This document shows, piece after piece, positions 9,121 through 12,500 of a DNA stretch of 12,500 bases. This DNA comes from Asparagopsis taxiformis. Taxonomy: Eukaryota; Rhodophyta; Florideophyceae; Bonnemaisoniales; Bonnemaisoniaceae. The notes below the pieces were generated by a model, which was not told the origin of the DNA, searched no databases, and saw only the letters and a program-made list of their open reading frames with translations. A program made the translations under genes and the position numbers. Every line of letters begins with the position of its first letter. The first letter of the stretch is position 1. Where the stretch lies: assembly GCA_030407315.1 (NCBI GenBank), contig JALQPE010002664.1, forward strand, positions 30,001-42,500, in the 5' to 3' direction.

Positions 9121-9354
9121 TGGCACCTTTTACACCACCGGCACACGTACTTTCTGAAACTCATTCTTCATCACACAAACTGTTCTTATCATTCAGGGCT
9201 CGGGCTTCCACCCACAGGCAGGGTCCCTCAAACTCAACTTACATCCGATGCTGGACCCACGCGCTCGTTGCAACGGCCAATTTAAACACCGGTTTCTCGA
9301 AGAGCCTGGTCCCCAAATCCTGCCCCTCTGTTGCAGTGACCAGAATTCCCTCCC

Positions 9355-9440
9355 ACTTTCTGCCTTTTTATTAACATACGGCGGAATCACCCACCTAGAG
9401 CTGGAATCACCCGAAGCTCAATTTATTCGGCATACTCGCA
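9355..9440. repeat. GGAATCACCC paired-site unit 1
   Basis: TTCTGCCTTTTTATTAACAT is followed by two copies of GGAATCACCC at 9383-9392 and 9403-9412, 20 bp start to start. The first sits in GGCGGAATCACCCACC and the second in AGCTGGAATCACCCGAAGC. GAGCT and AGCTC flank the second site and could pair. A TTTATTCGGCATACTC tail follows. Confidence 0.8.
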
Positions 9441-9542
9441 AAAGAAAAACCCCAGCCCCCGCAGTCCTTGGTCCGTGTTTTTTCGAGGAACAGTATACAA
9501 CCAACTCCATCCAGATCAACAGCACAATGCGCCGCGTCACCC

Positions 9543-9630
9543 GCTTTCTGCCTTTTTATTAACATGCGGCGGAATCACCCACCTAGAGCTGGAATCACCC
9601 GAAGCTCAATTTATTTGGCATACTCACACT
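9543..9630. repeat. GGAATCACCC paired-site unit 2
   Basis: This copy is almost identical to unit 1, 188 bp to the right, with GGAATCACCC at 9571-9580 and 9591-9600 (20 bp start to start). The same TTCTGCCTTTTTATTAACAT entry and GGCATACTC tail are present. Confidence 0.8.
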
Positions 9631-9689
9631 CGACACCAGCACACACACCATCAACCCAGAATCGCGCACACACCAAATCAATGCCCACT

Positions 9690-9780
9690 TGCTTTCGGCC
9701 TTTCAAATGGCGGAATCACCCACCTGTAGGGGAGCTGGAATCACCCGAAGCTACCACCATACCATTTTCGGCGTTACTCA
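9690..9780. repeat. GGAATCACCC paired-site unit 3
   Basis: This is a diverged copy with sites at 9712-9721 and 9737-9746, 25 bp start to start because of a small insertion (TGTAGGGG). The entry is shortened to TTTCGGCCTTTCAAATG. The two 10-bp sites are unchanged although flanking bases have drifted. Confidence 0.8.
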
Positions 9781-9847
9781 CATCTGTGTTCATCAACGAG
9801 GCGCACACACGCAGGGACCCCTCCATCACACGCACACGCATGCATCA

Positions 9848-9935
9848 CTTTTAGCCTTTTCTGTTATACGGCGGAATCACCCACCATCCGGAAGCTGGAA
9901 TCACCCGAAGCCCCGCTTTTTCGGCCTACTCGTCA
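9848..9935. repeat. GGAATCACCC paired-site unit 4
   Basis: Sites lie at 9873-9882 and 9897-9906, 24 bp start to start. The entry is TTTTAGCCTTTTCTGTTATA and the tail TTTTTCGGCCTACTC. The inverted flanks of the second site are no longer fully complementary here, so the 10-bp core, rather than a hairpin, is what persists. Confidence 0.8.
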
Positions 9936-10032
9936 CACACACCCACACACGCAACTTCAGAGCCCCACTTGCCAGTTCTGCTCGTCTGGTTTACCCATTG
10001 GGTATTCAATGCATATCTTCCGCGTCATGCTC

Positions 10033-10060
10033 GGGGGTGCCGCTCTGACCTGGCACCCCC
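10033..10060. repeat. Perfect 9-bp GC-rich inverted repeat
   Basis: GGGGGTGCC (10033-10041) pairs perfectly with GGCACCCCC (10052-10060) across a 10-base loop. It would form a strong hairpin in RNA from either strand. No T run follows on either side, so it does not look like a bacterial-type terminator. If transcription starts near 10340 it would lie about 280 nt into the pre-rRNA and could be an ETS structure or processing site. Confidence 0.8.
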
Positions 10061-10333
10061 CACGGAGTCGTTCTTCACCCACCTCGTTCATGCTACGCAG
10101 CGCCACATCTCCAGCGGTACGCTTTTGTAGCCTCTTCGAAACCCCTCTAGCTGCAGGGTTTCTCCATATCTCAGATCTGTCGTCATGCAATTTCTCTCTC
10201 GTTCGCAAACACACACACAATCTCACCAGCTTCGGACAGGAACCCACGAGGGGATCCGCTGGGGGAAGGAGCCGCGCAATCGGGCGTGTGCAATCTCCAG
10301 CAGTGCTGCCGCCACTACCTTTGACCACACCCT

Positions 10334-10346
10334 CCCCCCATATAGG
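10334..10346 (-). promoter_or_regulatory. Candidate Pol I transcription start (TATAT-GGGGGG)
   Basis: On the minus strand the sequence reads CCTATATGGGGGGAGG. Plant rDNA promoters have a TATATA-like box running into a G stretch at the start site, so this string is the closest match I see in the window in the correct orientation. The arrays to its right would then be upstream elements. Against it, the implied 5' ETS of about 6.3 kb is long, there is no experimental anchor, and red-algal Pol I promoters are not known to me in detail. Confidence 0.25.
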
Positions 10347-10620
10347 TTGAGCAATTCCTTTTACCCCGCACGCACCGTGCCCCATACCCCTCAAAACCCA
10401 TCACCCCCCGTGGAACACCTAAAAACAACGATTTCTCCAGCTCCGTGACCCCACCCCCCTAAACACTACCATTTCCGGGCTTCAATTTCCAATCCCTCTC
10501 CGTGGCCCCGTTTTGCCCACTTTTTCCGCCCTCCCACTTTCCTCCGCCGATCTCCTCCGTCTTCTTCCCAAACCCTCATTTCCACCTTGGAAACGTACAC
10601 TTTCACCCCCCGTATCGATC
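10347..10620. other. C-rich spacer before the 145-bp repeats
   Basis: This is strongly C/T-rich on the plus strand with many CCCC runs (for example about 10406-10411 and 10450-10457). Parts resemble the repeats to the right (CCACTTTTTCC-like and TTTCCACC-like strings) but no clear unit can be delimited. If the start near 10340 is right, this is the core and upstream promoter region. Confidence 0.5.
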
Positions 10621-11150
10621 GACTTGGTCGACTTGGTCATTTCTTCCACAAAACCCCCTCGAATGCACCAAAAATCCACTTTTTCCACCACCTCGCCAAA
10701 CCGTTCCCAAACGCCACCGCCGTGTTCCCCCACCACCGCCCGACCCTTACGCACCTTTTTCTACACTACATCGACTTGGTCAAAATTTCCACCCCGCCCA
10801 TCACCCCCCTCAGTTACACCAAAAATCCAACTTTTCCAACTACCCTCCAAACAAAACACCGTCCCCGTGTTCCCCCACCACCGCCCGACCCTTACGCACT
10901 TTTTTCTACATCACATTGACTTGGTCAAAATTTCCACCCCGCCCATCACCCCCCTCAGATACACCAAAAATCCACTTTTTCCAACATGTCGCCAATCGTC
11001 CTCCAACACGTACGGGCATGTTGCCCGACTCTAGTCCCACCCTAGGACGTGTTTTTAGAAATTTCCAAGACTTGGTCGGAAAAAAATTTTTCCCCGTCTT
11101 CCTCGTTACCCCCCTCAGAAGGGTCAAAAATGCAGCACCTTCGAAAAAAT
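10621..11150. repeat. ~145-bp tandem repeats led by GACTTGGTC
   Basis: GACTTGGTC marks unit starts at 10621 and 10630 (two copies in direct contact), 10773, 10918 and 11069, giving steps of 143, 145 and 151 bp. The second and third full units share GACTTGGTCAAAATTTCC, CATCACCCCCCTCAG and CACCAAAAATCCA. The first two share CGTGTTCCCCCACCACCGCC and the ACCCTTACGCAC string. The fourth is a decayed partial unit. The double copy creates GGTCGAC at 10626-10632. The position is upstream of the candidate start. Confidence 0.85.
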
Positions 11151-12060
11151 GGTCAAAAACAGCTATGGTCAGATCGCTTCCAAACCGGTTGCGATGATGT
11201 TCGGGGAGGTCGGCGAGGGTGCTGGCCGAGTTTGAGCGCGAACGGAAGCGTTTGAAATTTTTAAAAGACTTGGTCGTGAAAACTTGCGACCACCTCCGTC
11301 CTGTTGCGTATGCCGTTAATAAATTCGATTCCAGCCAATTTCGCCCGATTCAAAAAATCAATATTTTAATAGATTAACATGTGGGCAAACTGGCCGGGAA
11401 TCGACGGTGGAATAAAATAATGTAAAATAATCGAGTGCGCTGGAAAGCGTGCGTGCGCGGTGGGGACAGTTAGGAAATGCGAATGGAGGGTGTTCTGGGC
11501 ACAGTTTAAGAAAATATTTTTTTGAACCGCCGTTAAGAAATTTCGTTCGCCACGCAGGCGATACGGGGAGCATGTACACGGTGGGGGACAGTTGTGGGCG
11601 GGCGGAAAAAATTTTGGAATAAACTAAGGTACCCGCTCTGAAGCGGTCAATTTGCGTTAATTTAATCGAATGTGCGAAATTGGGCTGGAATCGCACATTT
11701 TTGAAACGTGAATATCTCGGAAACGGTGCGGAATTAAAGGTCGGGACAGGTTGGAACGGTGTTTTCAGTGCAGTTTACATCGGATAAGGTCGAATAAGTC
11801 GAGATATGAAGACACTTTTTTGGCAACTTTTGACTTGGTGAAAAATTTCATCTGCTACCAGTACGTGTACCAAGGTGGTCCGAGTGTGTCGGTAGTGTCA
11901 ATGATGGGAAATTTTTTTCCGCAAAAATGGTTCAATTAGATAGTATTCGCGACGCTGATAACAGTGGTACCATTGGTTTCTCGAACCGAGGTCGGGAAGT
12001 GGGTGAACAGAGGGGAAATCAAGAAAAAACGTTAAAAAAGGGTTTAATTTATTACGGAAT
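11151..12060. other. AT-richer spacer with diverged duplications
   Basis: Composition changes from C-rich to AT-richer here. Two further GACTTGG copies occur, GACTTGGTC at 11267-11275 and GACTTGGTG at 11832-11840, each followed by an A-rich run as in the 145-bp repeats. A diverged duplication with an offset near 269 bp is visible: GGTGTTCTGGGCACAGTTTA (11489-11508) against GGTGTTTTCAGTGCAGTTTA (11758-11777). GGTGGGGACAGTT-type strings recur at 11459, 11580 and (looser) 11739. No gene or 5S rRNA is recognised. Confidence 0.6.
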
Positions 12061-12095
12061 CGGCTTACGTCATGCGCTACAGTGTCAGAGTTGCC

Positions 12096-12458
12096 CACGT
12101 GTACGGTACGTGTGCCTACGTGTACGGGCTTGGCCGGCGGGCTGGCCGGAGCGACACGTGTGCTCGTGGCGGAGCTGGCGGCCAGCGGCCGGCGGCTGAG
12201 TCCACGTGTAGTCCACGTGTGGGTGCCAGGTCATGGCCGGTACACGTGGGGCATTGCTGGTACACGTGGGACATTGCTGGAGGGTGGCTGAGTCCACGTG
12301 GCAGGTGCCAAGTCACAGAATCGCCACGTGTGATGCTGGAAGGTGGCTGAGTCCACGTGGCAGGCGCCAAGTCATGGAATGGCCACGTGTGCATTGCTGG
12401 AGGGGTGGCTGAGTCCACGTGGCAGCGCCAAGTGATGGCCGAGTGGCGTGTACACGTG
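12096..12458. repeat. ~60-bp repeats with twelve CACGTG palindromes
   Basis: CACGTG occurs at 12096, 12155, 12203, 12214, 12243, 12263, 12295, 12325, 12354, 12384, 12416 and 12453. The best-preserved units begin GGTGGCTGAGTCCACGTGGC at 12283, 12342 and 12404 (steps 59 and 62 bp), continue with GCCAAGT, then GCCACGTGTG and GCTGGA. A related but rearranged unit begins near 12194. CACGTG is the E-box/G-box core bound by bHLH and bZIP proteins in many eukaryotes. Here any such binding is inference. The array lies upstream of the rRNA genes in transcription direction. Confidence 0.85.
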
Positions 12459-12500
12459 GGAGGTGATTTGTAATGATTCTATTGGCTGGGCGGGGTGCTA

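Noticed and set aside
9058..9157. Poly-His / poly-Gln protein segments over the CAC and CAG runs
   Set aside because: These are simple trinucleotide repeats in spacer, with open frames on both strands and no flanking coding signal.
9465..9480. 16-base match (TCCTTGGTCCGTGTTT) to the 28S gene at 647-662
   Set aside because: It is a short single match with no extension either side; with two sequences this long and biased in composition it can be chance.
4060..12500. Linked 5S rRNA gene in the spacer
   Set aside because: I looked for the internal control-region strings on both strands and saw none convincing. A covariance-model search would settle it.

Overview
The window is a stretch of eukaryotic nuclear ribosomal DNA. 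The rRNA operon is on the minus strand and is followed, to the right, by a very long repeat-rich spacer. I find no protein-coding gene. Every open frame lies inside rRNA or in low-complexity spacer. The small-subunit sequence carries bases I associate with red algae (Rhodophyta), for example the minus-strand strings GGCTCGGTAAAACAGC and CTCTGTAAGCGTATATC, plus red-algal-looking stretches at the 28S 5' end. I therefore read the host as a red alga, class unresolved. This is recognition from memory, not a database result.

Layout, in transcription order (right to left): external spacer, then 18S rRNA (about 4059 to 2265), ITS1 (2264 to 1996), 5.8S rRNA (1995 to 1836), ITS2 (1835 to 1271), and the first ~1270 nt of 28S rRNA, which runs off the left edge. 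The order and conserved cores look normal. The 18S has no intron at the two positions where Bangiales often carry group I introns.

From 4060 to 12500 lies 5' ETS and intergenic spacer (IGS), a mosaic of unrelated repeat families. These are: GT-rich degenerate repeats (about 5050-5420); a 77-bp duplication (6264-6405); five copies of an ~88-bp block that can fold into two hairpins, one with a UNCG-type tetraloop on the rRNA-sense strand (7413-8512); CAG/CAC runs (8896-9120); four units with paired GGAATCACCC sites (9355-9915); a perfect 9-bp inverted repeat (10033-10060); ~145-bp repeats marked by GACTTGGTC (10621-11150); an AT-richer stretch with diverged duplications (11250-12060); and ~60-bp repeats holding twelve CACGTG palindromes (12096-12458).

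The transcription start cannot be fixed from sequence alone. The best-looking Pol I-like start is a minus-strand TATAT followed by six G near 10340. That would make the 5' ETS over 6 kb and place the GACTTGGTC and CACGTG arrays upstream, where spacer enhancers or promoter-proximal terminators lie in other eukaryotes. A weaker alternative near 4860 would give a short ETS of about 800 nt and make everything to its right IGS.
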